DNA from: Hyphomicrobiales bacterium
GTDB lineage: Bacteria > Pseudomonadota > Alphaproteobacteria > Rhizobiales > Devosiaceae
Length of the DNA stretch: 7,790 nucleotides
Assembly: GCA_026989045.1 (NCBI GenBank)
Contig: JALSJY010000248.1
Span: 1 to 7,790, forward strand
Direction: 5' to 3'
This document shows positions 1 through 6,917 of this stretch, in pieces (position 1 is the first letter of the stretch; each line of letters begins with the position of its first letter). Both the position numbers and the translations under genes were made by a program. The notes beneath the pieces were generated by a model, which was given only the letters and a program-made list of their open reading frames with translations, did not search any database and was not told the origin of the DNA.

Positions 1-14
1 GTTAGCAGTCAATC

Positions 15-104
15 TGGCGGGTGGGGAGGGATTCGAACCCCCGGAACGCTTGCGCGCTCGCTGGTTTTCAAGACCAGAGCATTCAACCACTCTGCCACCC
101 ACCC
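15..104 (-). tRNA. tRNA-Ser (anticodon UGA)
   Basis: On the minus strand the sequence folds as a class II (long variable arm) tRNA. The 7-bp acceptor stem GGGTGGG/CCCACCC pairs 104-98 with 25-19. The anticodon stem CTGGT/ACCAG encloses the loop CTTGAAA, which gives anticodon TGA (serine, UCN codons). A GC-rich extended variable arm follows, then a T arm with loop TTCGAAT. The discriminator base is G and the CCA end is encoded at 17-15. The 90-nt length including CCA is normal for tRNA-Ser. The serine assignment rests on both the anticodon and the long variable arm. Confidence 0.96.
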
Positions 105-116
105 GCTTAATTAGAC

Positions 117-145
117 CATTTAGACGTTCAAATCATTTCTGACAA
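117..145 (-). promoter_or_regulatory. Candidate promoter of the tRNA-Ser gene
   Basis: Reading the minus strand, TTGTCA (145-140) differs from the -35 consensus at one position. It is followed after 17 nt by a weak -10, TAAATG (122-117). An AT-rich stretch just upstream could act as an UP element. Transcription would start about 6-7 nt before the mature tRNA 5' end. The -10 is poor, so this is tentative. Confidence 0.35.
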
Positions 146-299
146 GAAAAAATTTCATTTATTTGCGCTAAGTTTGTTCATCATATTTTTTCTTTATTTT
201 CTCAAGTTGTTTAATCATTCTCAAATCATCATGAAAAGCAAAAAATATTTCTACTTTTATGGCTTAATATAGCATAGTCACTTCGCCTGAGCGCTAGAA

Positions 300-328
300 A
301 AAACATCTCTAAACCTTTAGAATATAAA
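300..328 (+). promoter_or_regulatory. Possible promoter of the permease operon
   Basis: TATAAA at 323-328 is a reasonable -10 element. It lies 35 nt before the ATG at 358, leaving a short leader. The hexamer 17 nt upstream (300-305, AAAACA) matches the -35 consensus at only three positions, so the assignment depends on the -10 alone. A good Shine-Dalgarno (TGGAG, 345-349) sits 8 nt before the start codon. Confidence 0.25.
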
Positions 329-357
329 ACCAAACAACAATTACTGGAGTTCAAAAA

Positions 358-798
358 ATGGAAAGTTTTACCCCCCTTTCAGCGCTATTAGGTGGCGCTA
401 TGATTGGTCTTGCTTCGGCAATTCTTTGGGTTGGCAATGGTCGCATTGCTGGAATTTCTGGTATATTTGGGCAGTTATTACCACCAGCAAAAACTATTAT
501 TTGGCGGCTGGTGTTTTTAGCATCGATGATAGGGGCAGCGTATCTTGCCTATTATTTCTTGCCTGACCTAAGCGTTGTTGGCGGGCAGAAGTTTGAGCAG
601 GTAAAACTTATAGGAAGCCCACTTTGGATTGCTATTGCTGGTTTGTTAATTGGTTTAGGCACAAAAATTGGTAATGGTTGCACCTCTGGTCATGGTGTTT
701 GTGGCTTGGCTAGATTCTCTTTACGCTCGCTTGTTGGTGTGCTGATTTTCTTTGGCGTTGCCATCATTACCGTTACTATTACTGGAGTAGCACGATGA
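358..798 (+). CDS. YeeE/YedE family membrane protein, N-terminal half-type (PmpA-like), putative sulfur-compound permease
   Basis: This is a 146-aa integral inner-membrane protein of the YeeE/YedE family, whose studied members (TsuA/YeeE) take up thiosulfate. Hydrophobic segments are visible at about residues 7-25, 47-68, 88-104 and 122-143. The family signature GNGCTSGHGVCG is at 105-116 and carries Cys108 and Cys115; conserved cysteines in this family are thought to handle the sulfur substrate. A second glycine-rich motif, GRIAGISG, is at 28-35. The protein is about half the length of the single-chain transporters, and the next gene supplies a second half, so the pair probably forms one transporter (PmpA/PmpB type). 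The ATG at 358 is supported by TGGAG 8 nt upstream. The stop overlaps the next start (ATGA). The substrate is inferred from the family; no sulfur-oxidation enzyme or BigR-like regulator is visible nearby. Confidence 0.88.
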   Translation: MESFTPLSALLGGAMIGLASAILWVGNGRIAGISGIFGQLLPPAKTIIWRLVFLASMIGAAYLAYYFLPDLSVVGGQKFEQVKLIGSPLWIAIAGLLIGLGTKIGNGCTSGHGVCGLARFSLRSLVGVLIFFGVAIITVTITGVAR

Positions 799-1256
799 AC
801 GATAGCTTAAAACTCCCCTATTTGCTTGTTGCAGCTATCAGCGGCGCTTTATTTGGTGGCGGGTTATATATTTCGCAAATGATTGATCCGCTTAAAGTCT
901 TGCGGTTTTTAGATTTTGGTGCAATCCCATCTGGAAACTGGGATCCATCGCTTGGTTTTGTAATTGTTGCGGCGATTGGCGTTATGTTTATTGGTGTTAG
1001 AATTGCTGATAAGCGCAAAATGCCTTTGTTTAATGGCAAGTTCCACCTGCCAGATGTTAAAAAAATTGATAAGCCGTTAGTTATTGGCTCTTCATTATTT
1101 GGTGCTGGTTGGGGAATGTCGGGCATCTGCCCCGGTCCAGCCATTGCGCTAATCGCCTTCATGCCAGAAAATCTTTTGATTTTTTTAATAACAATGTTTG
1201 CAGGATCGTTTTTAGGTCATTATGCTATTAAATGGATAGTAGCAAATGAGGCATAA
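795..1256 (+). CDS. YeeE/YedE family membrane protein, C-terminal half-type (PmpB-like, DUF6691), putative sulfur-compound permease
   Basis: This 153-aa membrane protein is the partner half of the preceding gene. Hydrophobic segments are at about residues 8-28, 52-70, 96-122 and 126-148. The early motif ISQMIDPLKVLRFLD (26-40) followed by WDPSLGF (49-55) is typical of this subgroup. The signature GAGWGMSGICPGPAI (103-117) carries the only cysteine, Cys112. Together the two halves provide three motif cysteines, as expected if they assemble into one YeeE/TsuA-like channel; this assembly is inferred. The start overlaps the upstream stop by 4 nt, and TGGAG at 783-787 provides a ribosome site, so the two are translationally coupled. 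Family membership is firm, while the transported compound (thiosulfate or another reduced sulfur species) is not shown by the sequence. Confidence 0.88.
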   Translation: MNDSLKLPYLLVAAISGALFGGGLYISQMIDPLKVLRFLDFGAIPSGNWDPSLGFVIVAAIGVMFIGVRIADKRKMPLFNGKFHLPDVKKIDKPLVIGSSLFGAGWGMSGICPGPAIALIAFMPENLLIFLITMFAGSFLGHYAIKWIVANEA

Positions 1257-1261
1257 AGCTT

Positions 1262-2434
1262 GTGAGCAAAAAAGAGATTATAAAAACTGATATTGTAATT
1301 GTTGGCGGCGGGCTTGCTGGCACTGCCGCCGCTATTTGCATTGCGCAATTAGGGTTTAAGATTATACACCTTGCGCCAACTGCCCCGCGAGATAGCCGAA
1401 CCTCTGCCCTTATGGGGCCAAGCATTGATATTCTAACCTCATCTGGTCTGATTGAAGAGCCTAAAAATATCGGCGTAAAATTGAGTAAAATTCGTATCAT
1501 TGATGCAACTAATAGATTGATACGTGCGCCAGAGGCATTGTTTGATGCTCGTGAAGCAGGCTTGGATTGCTTTGGCTATAATTTCACCAATACAGGCTTA
1601 CTTGATGCTTTTGAAGAAAAGGCGCAAAAAATAGATTCTTATCAACATATTGTTGATAGTTTTCAAACTATTGAATCAAATAATAATGACATCACCATTA
1701 AAACTAACGAGGGGCAGATTATTAAATGCCAAATGTTAGTCGGTGCTGATGGTAAAAAATCCTCTGTTCGCGCTGCAGCTGGAATTGGGATAAAAGAGAA
1801 AAAACATGCTCAATCTGCCCTAGTTTGTGACCTTGAGCTTGAACGTGACTTAGATTGTGCTTCGGTTGAATTTCACTATGACAATGGCCCTTTTACGCTT
1901 GTGCCTGCGGGAGGGAAAAAGGCTAACCTTGTTTGGATGGATAAATCAGAGATTTTACTTAGCGCACAACAGGGCGGCGATGAAAATCTTATTAAAGAAT
2001 TTGAAAAACACTCGATGAGTCTGTTTGGCAATATTAAACTTATCAGTAAAACTTTTATTTTTCCGCTATCAAATTTAAGCGCCGATACGGTGGGAGAAAA
2101 TGGTGTGGTTTTGCTTGGTGAGGCAGCGCATGCTTTTCCACCTGTTGGCGCTCAGGGATTAAATTTGAGCCTACGTGATATTGTTGAATTGGTTGATATT
2201 TTAAAAAGCGTCGATAAAAGCAAAAAAGATTGGGGTAAAAATACTAGCTCCCAATATGCAAAAACCCGAGAGAAAGACTTAAAGGCCACCTCTATGATGG
2301 TGGAGAGTTTATTTAAGTCTTTGCTTAGTGACTTTTTACCTGTGCAAGCAGCAAGGGCAAGTGGATTATGGGCGTTAAAAGCTTTGCCGCCATTACGTAA
2401 AAAGGCTTTTTCTATTGGAATGGGTGAGCGCTGA
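1262..2434 (+). CDS. FAD-dependent UbiH/UbiF/COQ6-family monooxygenase (probable ubiquinone biosynthesis hydroxylase)
   Basis: This 390-aa class A flavoprotein monooxygenase probably hydroxylates the aromatic ring of a polyprenylated ubiquinone precursor, using FAD, NAD(P)H and O2. The N-terminal Rossmann dinucleotide motif GGGLAG is at residues 15-20. The family-typical DSRTSALMGPSI is at 44-55. The second FAD/NAD(P)H motif, GADGKKSSVR, is at 161-170, and the third, GEAAHAFPPVGAQGLNL, at 286-302, corresponding to the UbiH/COQ6 signature. Glutamate replaces the usual aspartate at 287 (GE rather than GD); as I recall, alphaproteobacterial homologues often share this. Length is near the family norm of about 400 aa. 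The GTG start at 1262 lies 5 nt after the permease stop, with TGAGG at 1247-1251 as ribosome site, so it is the third gene of that operon. Which ring carbon is modified (UbiH, UbiF, UbiI or UbiL-type) cannot be decided from sequence alone, so no symbol is given. Confidence 0.88.
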   Translation: MSKKEIIKTDIVIVGGGLAGTAAAICIAQLGFKIIHLAPTAPRDSRTSALMGPSIDILTSSGLIEEPKNIGVKLSKIRIIDATNRLIRAPEALFDAREAGLDCFGYNFTNTGLLDAFEEKAQKIDSYQHIVDSFQTIESNNNDITIKTNEGQIIKCQMLVGADGKKSSVRAAAGIGIKEKKHAQSALVCDLELERDLDCASVEFHYDNGPFTLVPAGGKKANLVWMDKSEILLSAQQGGDENLIKEFEKHSMSLFGNIKLISKTFIFPLSNLSADTVGENGVVLLGEAAHAFPPVGAQGLNLSLRDIVELVDILKSVDKSKKDWGKNTSSQYAKTREKDLKATSMMVESLFKSLLSDFLPVQAARASGLWALKALPPLRKKAFSIGMGER

Positions 2435-2444
2435 TATTCTTACC

Positions 2445-2597
2445 TGTCGTCATTTGCCGAACTAAGAGGCACAATCTCTCAGCCGCCTTTGCGAGCATCC
2501 TTAATGCGCGGCAATCTAGGATTTTGTAGGCTAACTCAGCAATTCTATATTACCGTTTGGCTTTACGTTAGTGGGCTACCCTCCGCAAATGCAAATG
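2445..2597. repeat. Degenerate repeat-like element in the convergent spacer
   Basis: The 205-bp gap between the convergent hydroxylase and ialB genes is richer in GC words than other spacers here and has internal symmetry. CATTTGC (2451-2457) and GCAAATG (2585-2591, repeated at 2591-2597) form a 7-bp inverted pair bounding about 140 bp. Inside are two related units of the form TTTGC...GGC(A)(C)AATCT, at about 2452-2477 and 2488-2516. This wording resembles the dispersed GTCATTGCGAG...GGCAATC intergenic repeats known in several proteobacteria, with insertions. Identity as a repeat family is an inference from a single copy. No coding frame or classical terminator is evident. Confidence 0.4.
2489..2514. 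repeat. Imperfect hairpin inside the spacer element
   Basis: TTGC (2489-2492) pairs with GCAA (2511-2514), and GCAT (2495-2498) pairs with ATGC (2504-2507), around the loop CCTTA. A short internal mismatch separates the two stems. There is no T-run after it on either strand, so it does not look like an intrinsic terminator. It may be the structural core of the repeat-like element. Confidence 0.4.
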
Positions 2598-2639
2598 ATA
2601 ATATTAACTAATGTAACAACCCTAACCAGCTAACAAAAA

Positions 2640-3293
2640 CTATTGCGTTTGCGGTGTATTTTTTTCATTTTCTTGACGTAACTGCTCGGCTCTATCTTGT
2701 AATTGCTGTTCTAGTGCGGTTTCGCCACTTTCTTTTTTGCGGAATTGATCAAAGGTAAGCGAGGTATCACTATCATAAACAGCAGTGAAGCCTGAAAGGT
2801 TGATGTTTACGACTAAATCTTTATTTTGCTGGGTTTTTGCCGACAATGTTAATTTGCCGCCTTTTTTTAGCGCATTGATATAGTTTTCATTTATCACTAA
2901 TTGCGACGTGCATGAAATTTTATCGCAAAGAACAAAAGGAACACGCACTGGCTTACCGCCATCAATTTGCCAAACCATATTAAAAGGCAGCAAGACACCT
3001 AAAGGAACAGCAGCTACCGCTAAAAGACGACTCTCCTGCCCTGGATCATTACGCAACATAAATGAGCCAAAAAACTGCCCGTTAGCCAAAACAACTTGGC
3101 GCATGATGCAAGCTTTTTCGCCACTTTCCAAAGGTTCACAAATTTTTAGCCAATTATCTTCTGGCTTTGGCGCAGCTGGTGCGGAGGCTGGCTTAGCCGC
3201 TTCGCTAGCTGGTGCTTCTTGTGCAATAGCACCAAAGCTAAACATCAAACCTGCAATGGCTAAACCTACAAAAGTAATTTTACTAAAATTCAT
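2640..3293 (-). CDS. Invasion-associated locus B (IalB) family exported protein
   Basis: This 217-aa secreted or periplasmic protein belongs to the IalB family (PF06776), named for a Bartonella invasion locus but widespread in Rhizobiales; the biochemical role is not established. Residues 1-24 form a signal peptide: basic start, hydrophobic core at about 7-20, and likely cleavage after GAIA before QE. An Ala/Pro/Lys-rich linker follows (25-45). The conserved domain starts at NWLKICEP (47-54) and contains four cysteines (52, 62, 123, 128) suited to two disulfides, plus the motif PFNMVWQIDGG (103-113). The tail, about 184-211, is highly charged and Gln/Glu-rich, probably a coiled coil. The start at 3293 is preferred over an upstream in-frame ATG at 3347 because it gives a clean signal peptide and has AGGA 6 nt upstream. 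It lies 111 nt downstream of mfd in the same direction. Direct involvement in host invasion should not be assumed. Confidence 0.88.
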   Translation of the reverse strand: MNFSKITFVGLAIAGLMFSFGAIAQEAPASEAAKPASAPAAPKPEDNWLKICEPLESGEKACIMRQVVLANGQFFGSFMLRNDPGQESRLLAVAAVPLGVLLPFNMVWQIDGGKPVRVPFVLCDKISCTSQLVINENYINALKKGGKLTLSAKTQQNKDLVVNINLSGFTAVYDSDTSLTFDQFRKKESGETALEQQLQDRAEQLRQENEKNTPQTQ

Positions 3294-3299
3294 GAGTGT

Positions 3300-3303
3300 T
3301 CCT
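3300..3303 (-). promoter_or_regulatory. Ribosome binding site deciding the ialB start
   Basis: AGGA on the minus strand ends 6 nt before the ATG at 3293. It supports that start rather than the in-frame ATG at 3347, whose extra 18 residues would precede the signal peptide. Confidence 0.65.
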
Positions 3304-3314
3304 AATGAAATACT

Positions 3315-3326
3315 GGGCAAATGCCC
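3315..3326 (-). other. Small hairpin in the ialB leader
   Basis: On the minus strand, GGGC-ATTT-GCCC forms a 4-bp stem with a 4-nt loop about 20 nt before the ialB start. It directly follows a run of eight T and four A. The T-run lies upstream of the hairpin in the mfd-to-ialB direction, so this is not a terminator for mfd; on the plus strand the order is hairpin then TTTT, but no plus-strand gene ends there. It could influence ialB translation or be incidental. Confidence 0.3.
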
Positions 3327-3328
3327 TT

Positions 3329-3357
3329 TTAAAAAAAATCTAAACAATGTTCAAGTC
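3329..3357 (-). promoter_or_regulatory. Weak candidate promoter for ialB
   Basis: The minus-strand hexamer TTGAAC is followed after about 16-17 nt by the T/A-rich TTAAAA, just upstream of the leader hairpin. The match is modest and the region is AT-rich, so this is mainly a pointer that the 111-nt mfd-ialB gap has room for a separate ialB promoter. Confidence 0.22.
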
Positions 3358-3404
3358 TTAGAATCTGGCAAGAAAAAGACCTAACCAAGATATATTAAAA
3401 TTTA

Positions 3405-6400
3405 TTATACTTTTGCGGCATTATTATCATCATTTTCTACTAATTTAACAAGCTTTGACAAAATAGAGGCCGTGCCGAGCAGTCGATCATCTGGCTTTGG
3501 CCAGTTTCTAGCAAAAACCAACTTTTGATCGGGTTTGATTCTTACTAATTGACTAGGGTCTGAAACTAACTTCATTAGCGCAACAGGATTTGGAAAAATA
3601 TTATCTTTCAAAGCGATGATTGCGCCCTTTGGTCCGGCATCAATTTTTTCAACATTTGCAATTTTACAAAGTGATTTCACCAAGACAATTTTTAACAATG
3701 CCTGAACCTCTTCAGGAAGCGGGCCAAAACGATCAATCAATTCTGCCCCAAATTCATCAATTTCATGCGTCTGAGTGAGATTTCCTAAACGACGATAAAG
3801 TTGCATTCTTATTGAAAGGTCTAACACATAATTCTCAGGTATCATCACAGGCATGCCTAGCGAAATTTGTGGCGACCATTCGCCCTGCTCATCTGCCTCG
3901 CTCTTACCTGCTTTTAATGAGTTTACAGCCTCTTCAAGCATGGCCTGATAAAGCTCATAGCCAACTTCTTTAATATGACCCGATTGCTCATCACCCAAAA
4001 GATTGCCCGCGCCGCGAATATCCAAGTCATGACTTGCAAGCTGAAATCCTGCCCCCAGACTTTCAAGCGATTGCAAAACCTCTAAACGGCGCTGTGCTGT
4101 ATCGGTAATTTTTCGCTCAAATGGAGTGGTAAAAAGCGCATAGGCACGAGTTTTTGATCGGCCAATCCGCCCCCGTATTTGATAGAGTTGCGCAAGGCCA
4201 AAATTATTGGCCTTATGCACAATTAGCGTGTTGGCATTTGGGATATCAAGCCCTGATTCAACAATTGTGGTTGCTACTAAAACATCATATTTGCCATCAT
4301 AAAAATCATTCATAATGTCGTCTAATTCACCTGCTGGCATCTGCCCGTTTGCAACTATATAAGAAACTTCTGGCACCTGTTCGCTTAAAAATTCAGCAAT
4401 TTCTTTTTGGTCTTTTATGCGCGGCACAACATAAAACGCCTGCCCGCCGCGATATTTTTCTCTTAGCAAAGCCTCACGCACACTAAGCGCATCAAATGGC
4501 ATGATAAAGGTGCGAATAGCTAGCCTATCAACTGGTGGGGTGGCCAAAAGCGAAAGATCGCGCACTCCTGTTAAAGCTAATTGCAAAGTGCGTGGAATTG
4601 GTGTCGCGGTAAGCGTTAAAACATGCACATTATCGCGCAACTCTTTTAAGCGTTCTTTATGCCCTACTCCAAAATGCTGCTCTTCATCAATTATCAACAG
4701 ACCAAGATCAGCGAAATCAACGGATTTTGATAGCAAGGCGTGCGTGCCGATAACAATATCAACAGCACCATCTTTCATGCCCTGTTTTGTTTGTTTTAAC
4801 TTTGTAGCAGGCACAAGTCTTGAGGCTTGCTCAATTGTAATTGGCAGGCCAGCAAAACGCTGTGTAAATGTTTTAAAGTGCTGACGCGCTAACAATGTGG
4901 TTGGCACAACAACTGCGGTTTGCCGCCCGTCCATCGCCATAGCAAAAGCCGCCCTTAGGGCAATTTCTGTTTTTCCAAAACCAACATCACCACAGATAAG
5001 TCTATCCATAACCCGACCAGAGGTTAAATCATCTAACACCCGCTCAATCGCAACTAATTGATCCTCGGTTTCATCAAAGGCAAATCTAGCGACAAATTCA
5101 TCATAAGCGCCAGCTGGTAAATTAATTGGCTTAGTTGAACTCATCGCTCGGTTTGCAGCAACGCGAATAAGCTGCTCTGCCATATCGCGAATACGCTTTT
5201 TAAGTTTGGATTTTTTAGCCTGCCAAGCAACGCCGCCAAGCTTATCTAATATGCCTGCTGATTCTGAATTGCCATAGCGTGATAAAAGCTCGATATTTTC
5301 AACGGGTAAAAATAATTTATCCCCCTTAGAATATTCTATCTCAACACAATCATGAGGCGCACCCGACACTTCAATAGCACGCAGGCCAATGAAACGCCCA
5401 ATGCCATGATCCACATGCACAACTAAATCACCAGCACTTAATGCGCTTGCTTCGGTTAAAGCATCGCTGGCTTTTCGCTTGCGTTGGGGGCGTAAATTAC
5501 GCTGCCCAAGAATATCAGCTTCACTAAGCACGGTTAAGTTTTTAGATTTAAAACCGCTTTCAAGCGCAAGAATTATTAGAGAAGTTGAATTAACAGGGGC
5601 AGTGCTGGCCTCGTTCCAATTGGCCGCTAGGTGTAAATTTTTAAGCCCATGATCCACCAAGACCTGTTTTAAGCGGTCACGCGTCCCTTCACTCCAGCAA
5701 GTTAAAATGGTTTTACGTCCAAGTTTTTTTTCGGCTTCAATAAGCTTAATGACACTTTCAAAAATATTACTATTTTGCGCTTTGCGCTCAGCGGCAAAAC
5801 TTGGCGCAATCACCCCACCCATATCTGTAATGTTTTTAGAGCTGTTTGAGGTTAAAAATGGCGATAATAAAAGTGCCTCGCTATTAGTGGCTAGCTGATA
5901 AATTTCTTTATCAACCTCATATAAAAGCTTCACCTCAACAGGGTTATATTGCGCCCCTATTGTCTTTTCATTATTTTCTTGTGCGTTTTTTCTTAAATCT
6001 TCCCTTGCTTCATAATAATCAATAATCTGACTTTTACGCTCATTAAAAGCAAGGTCAGATTGATCATCAAATATAAAGGGAGCTTGGTTGCAATAGCTGG
6101 CTATAGTGTCGAGTTTTTCATAAAAAAACGGCAACCAATGCTCCATTCCTGCATAGCGCTGCCCTGCACTTATTGCACCATAAAGCGGATCATTTGCCGT
6201 ATCGCCGCCAAAATTTGTGGTGTAATTTAAACGAAAGCGTTTTATTGTTTCTTTGTTTAAAATAATCTCGCTCATCGGCACTAAAGTGAATGATTTTAAT
6301 GTGCTGACAGTTCGCTGATTTTCTGGATCAAAATAACGAATTGATTCTAAAACTGAGCCAAAGAAATCAAATCTTAGGGGGAGTTTCTCACTGGGTGGAA

Positions 6401-6917
6401 ATATATCAATCAACCCGCCCCGCACTGCGTATTCCCCTGGTTCTCTAACAGTTGGCACACGCAAATAGCCGTTATTTGCAGCCCATGCCAACATATCATC
6501 AGAGATAATAACATCACCTGCAAAAGTGACAAAAGACATATTTGCTACAATTTCACGCGGTGGGATTTTTTGAATGAGAGCGTTAGTCGTAGTTAGCAAA
6601 ATTGCGCCTTTGGTTTTCTCATCACAAAGCGCGCCAAGCGCACTCATTCTTGCACCTAACGAAACGGCACTGGGCGACACCCTGTCATAAGGCAGGCAAT
6701 CCCAAGAGGGAAATATATGAATTGGGAAATCAGGCATAAGCTGGCCTAATATTTTACCCATGCTTAAAAGTCGCTCACCATCTCGCGCAACAAAAACTAA
6801 GGAAAGAATATCATTGGGGGCTTGTTTTATGCGCTCCTGTGCCATTTGCGCTAACACAATGGCGCTCATGCCATTTGGCACATTTGCTAAAATATTATCA
6901 GGCTCTAGCTTAGTCAT
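3405..6917 (-). CDS. mfd: Transcription-repair coupling factor Mfd
   Basis: Mfd is an ATP-driven DNA translocase that removes RNA polymerase stalled at lesions and recruits UvrA for nucleotide excision repair. The 1170-aa length is full size. The N-terminal UvrB-homology region is recognisable by SWDCLPYDRVSPS (71-83), PGEYAVRGGLIDIFPP (160-175) and RFDFFGSVLESIRYFDPENQ (182-201). The CarD-like RNA-polymerase interaction domain spans about 494-548 (GDLVVHVDHGIGRF onward). The helicase motor carries Walker A GDVGFGKTE (643-651), DEEQ (744-747), TATPIPR (770-776), ATTIVESGLDIP (882-893) and QLYQIRGRIGR (910-920). The RecG-like translocation motif lies at about 943-982. The C-terminal D7 (TRCF) domain, about 1020-1120, normally masks the UvrA-binding surface. 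The ATG overlaps the sdhE stop by 4 nt and has no strong Shine-Dalgarno of its own, implying translational coupling. No motif is missing. Confidence 0.98.
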   Translation of the reverse strand: MTKLEPDNILANVPNGMSAIVLAQMAQERIKQAPNDILSLVFVARDGERLLSMGKILGQLMPDFPIHIFPSWDCLPYDRVSPSAVSLGARMSALGALCDEKTKGAILLTTTNALIQKIPPREIVANMSFVTFAGDVIISDDMLAWAANNGYLRVPTVREPGEYAVRGGLIDIFPPSEKLPLRFDFFGSVLESIRYFDPENQRTVSTLKSFTLVPMSEIILNKETIKRFRLNYTTNFGGDTANDPLYGAISAGQRYAGMEHWLPFFYEKLDTIASYCNQAPFIFDDQSDLAFNERKSQIIDYYEAREDLRKNAQENNEKTIGAQYNPVEVKLLYEVDKEIYQLATNSEALLLSPFLTSNSSKNITDMGGVIAPSFAAERKAQNSNIFESVIKLIEAEKKLGRKTILTCWSEGTRDRLKQVLVDHGLKNLHLAANWNEASTAPVNSTSLIILALESGFKSKNLTVLSEADILGQRNLRPQRKRKASDALTEASALSAGDLVVHVDHGIGRFIGLRAIEVSGAPHDCVEIEYSKGDKLFLPVENIELLSRYGNSESAGILDKLGGVAWQAKKSKLKKRIRDMAEQLIRVAANRAMSSTKPINLPAGAYDEFVARFAFDETEDQLVAIERVLDDLTSGRVMDRLICGDVGFGKTEIALRAAFAMAMDGRQTAVVVPTTLLARQHFKTFTQRFAGLPITIEQASRLVPATKLKQTKQGMKDGAVDIVIGTHALLSKSVDFADLGLLIIDEEQHFGVGHKERLKELRDNVHVLTLTATPIPRTLQLALTGVRDLSLLATPPVDRLAIRTFIMPFDALSVREALLREKYRGGQAFYVVPRIKDQKEIAEFLSEQVPEVSYIVANGQMPAGELDDIMNDFYDGKYDVLVATTIVESGLDIPNANTLIVHKANNFGLAQLYQIRGRIGRSKTRAYALFTTPFERKITDTAQRRLEVLQSLESLGAGFQLASHDLDIRGAGNLLGDEQSGHIKEVGYELYQAMLEEAVNSLKAGKSEADEQGEWSPQISLGMPVMIPENYVLDLSIRMQLYRRLGNLTQTHEIDEFGAELIDRFGPLPEEVQALLKIVLVKSLCKIANVEKIDAGPKGAIIALKDNIFPNPVALMKLVSDPSQLVRIKPDQKLVFARNWPKPDDRLLGTASILSKLVKLVENDDNNAAKV

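Larger units (their letters stand above)
105..357. other. AT-rich intergenic spacer between divergent tRNA-Ser and the permease operon
   Basis: This stretch of about 250 bp holds no convincing coding frame. It is strongly AT-rich with several A and T runs, and must carry promoters for the minus-strand tRNA and the plus-strand operon. I see no clear long inverted repeat that would mark a regulator-binding site. The word TCAAATCAT occurs twice (about 129 and 221), which is unremarkable in such a composition. Confidence 0.6.

Noticed and set aside
15..104. tRNA-Ser 3' end as an integration (att) site for an island
   Set aside because: No integrase gene, phage gene or second copy of the tRNA 3' end is visible in the window. 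The neighbouring genes look like core or ordinary accessory genes.
818..1500. Minus-strand open frames (818-1162 and 1228-1500) opposite the permease and hydroxylase genes
   Set aside because: Both are antisense to genes with intact family motifs, and neither has a recognisable domain.
2567..2634. GTTAGTGG / CCAGCTAAC inverted pair as a terminator between convergent genes
   Set aside because: The arms are about 50 nt apart with a bulge and no adjacent T-run in either gene's direction, so it does not resemble an intrinsic terminator.
3315..3330. GGGCAAATGCCC followed by TTTT as a plus-strand terminator
   Set aside because: The stem is only 4-5 bp and no plus-strand gene ends upstream of it. 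The nearest plus-strand stop is at 2434 with a minus-strand gene in between.
3294..3347. Upstream in-frame ATG at 3347 extending the IalB-family protein by 18 residues
   Set aside because: The extension would place a basic and polar stretch before an otherwise ideal signal peptide. The internal ATG at 3293 has AGGA at proper spacing, and the upstream region better fits a leader.
2908..3384. Plus-strand open frame of 158 codons opposite ialB
   Set aside because: It is the antisense of a clear IalB-family gene, has no recognisable motif and only reflects the coding constraint of the opposite strand.
4501..5898. Plus-strand open frames (4501-4884 and 5707-5898) inside mfd
   Set aside because: They lie antisense to conserved Mfd domains and show no family features.
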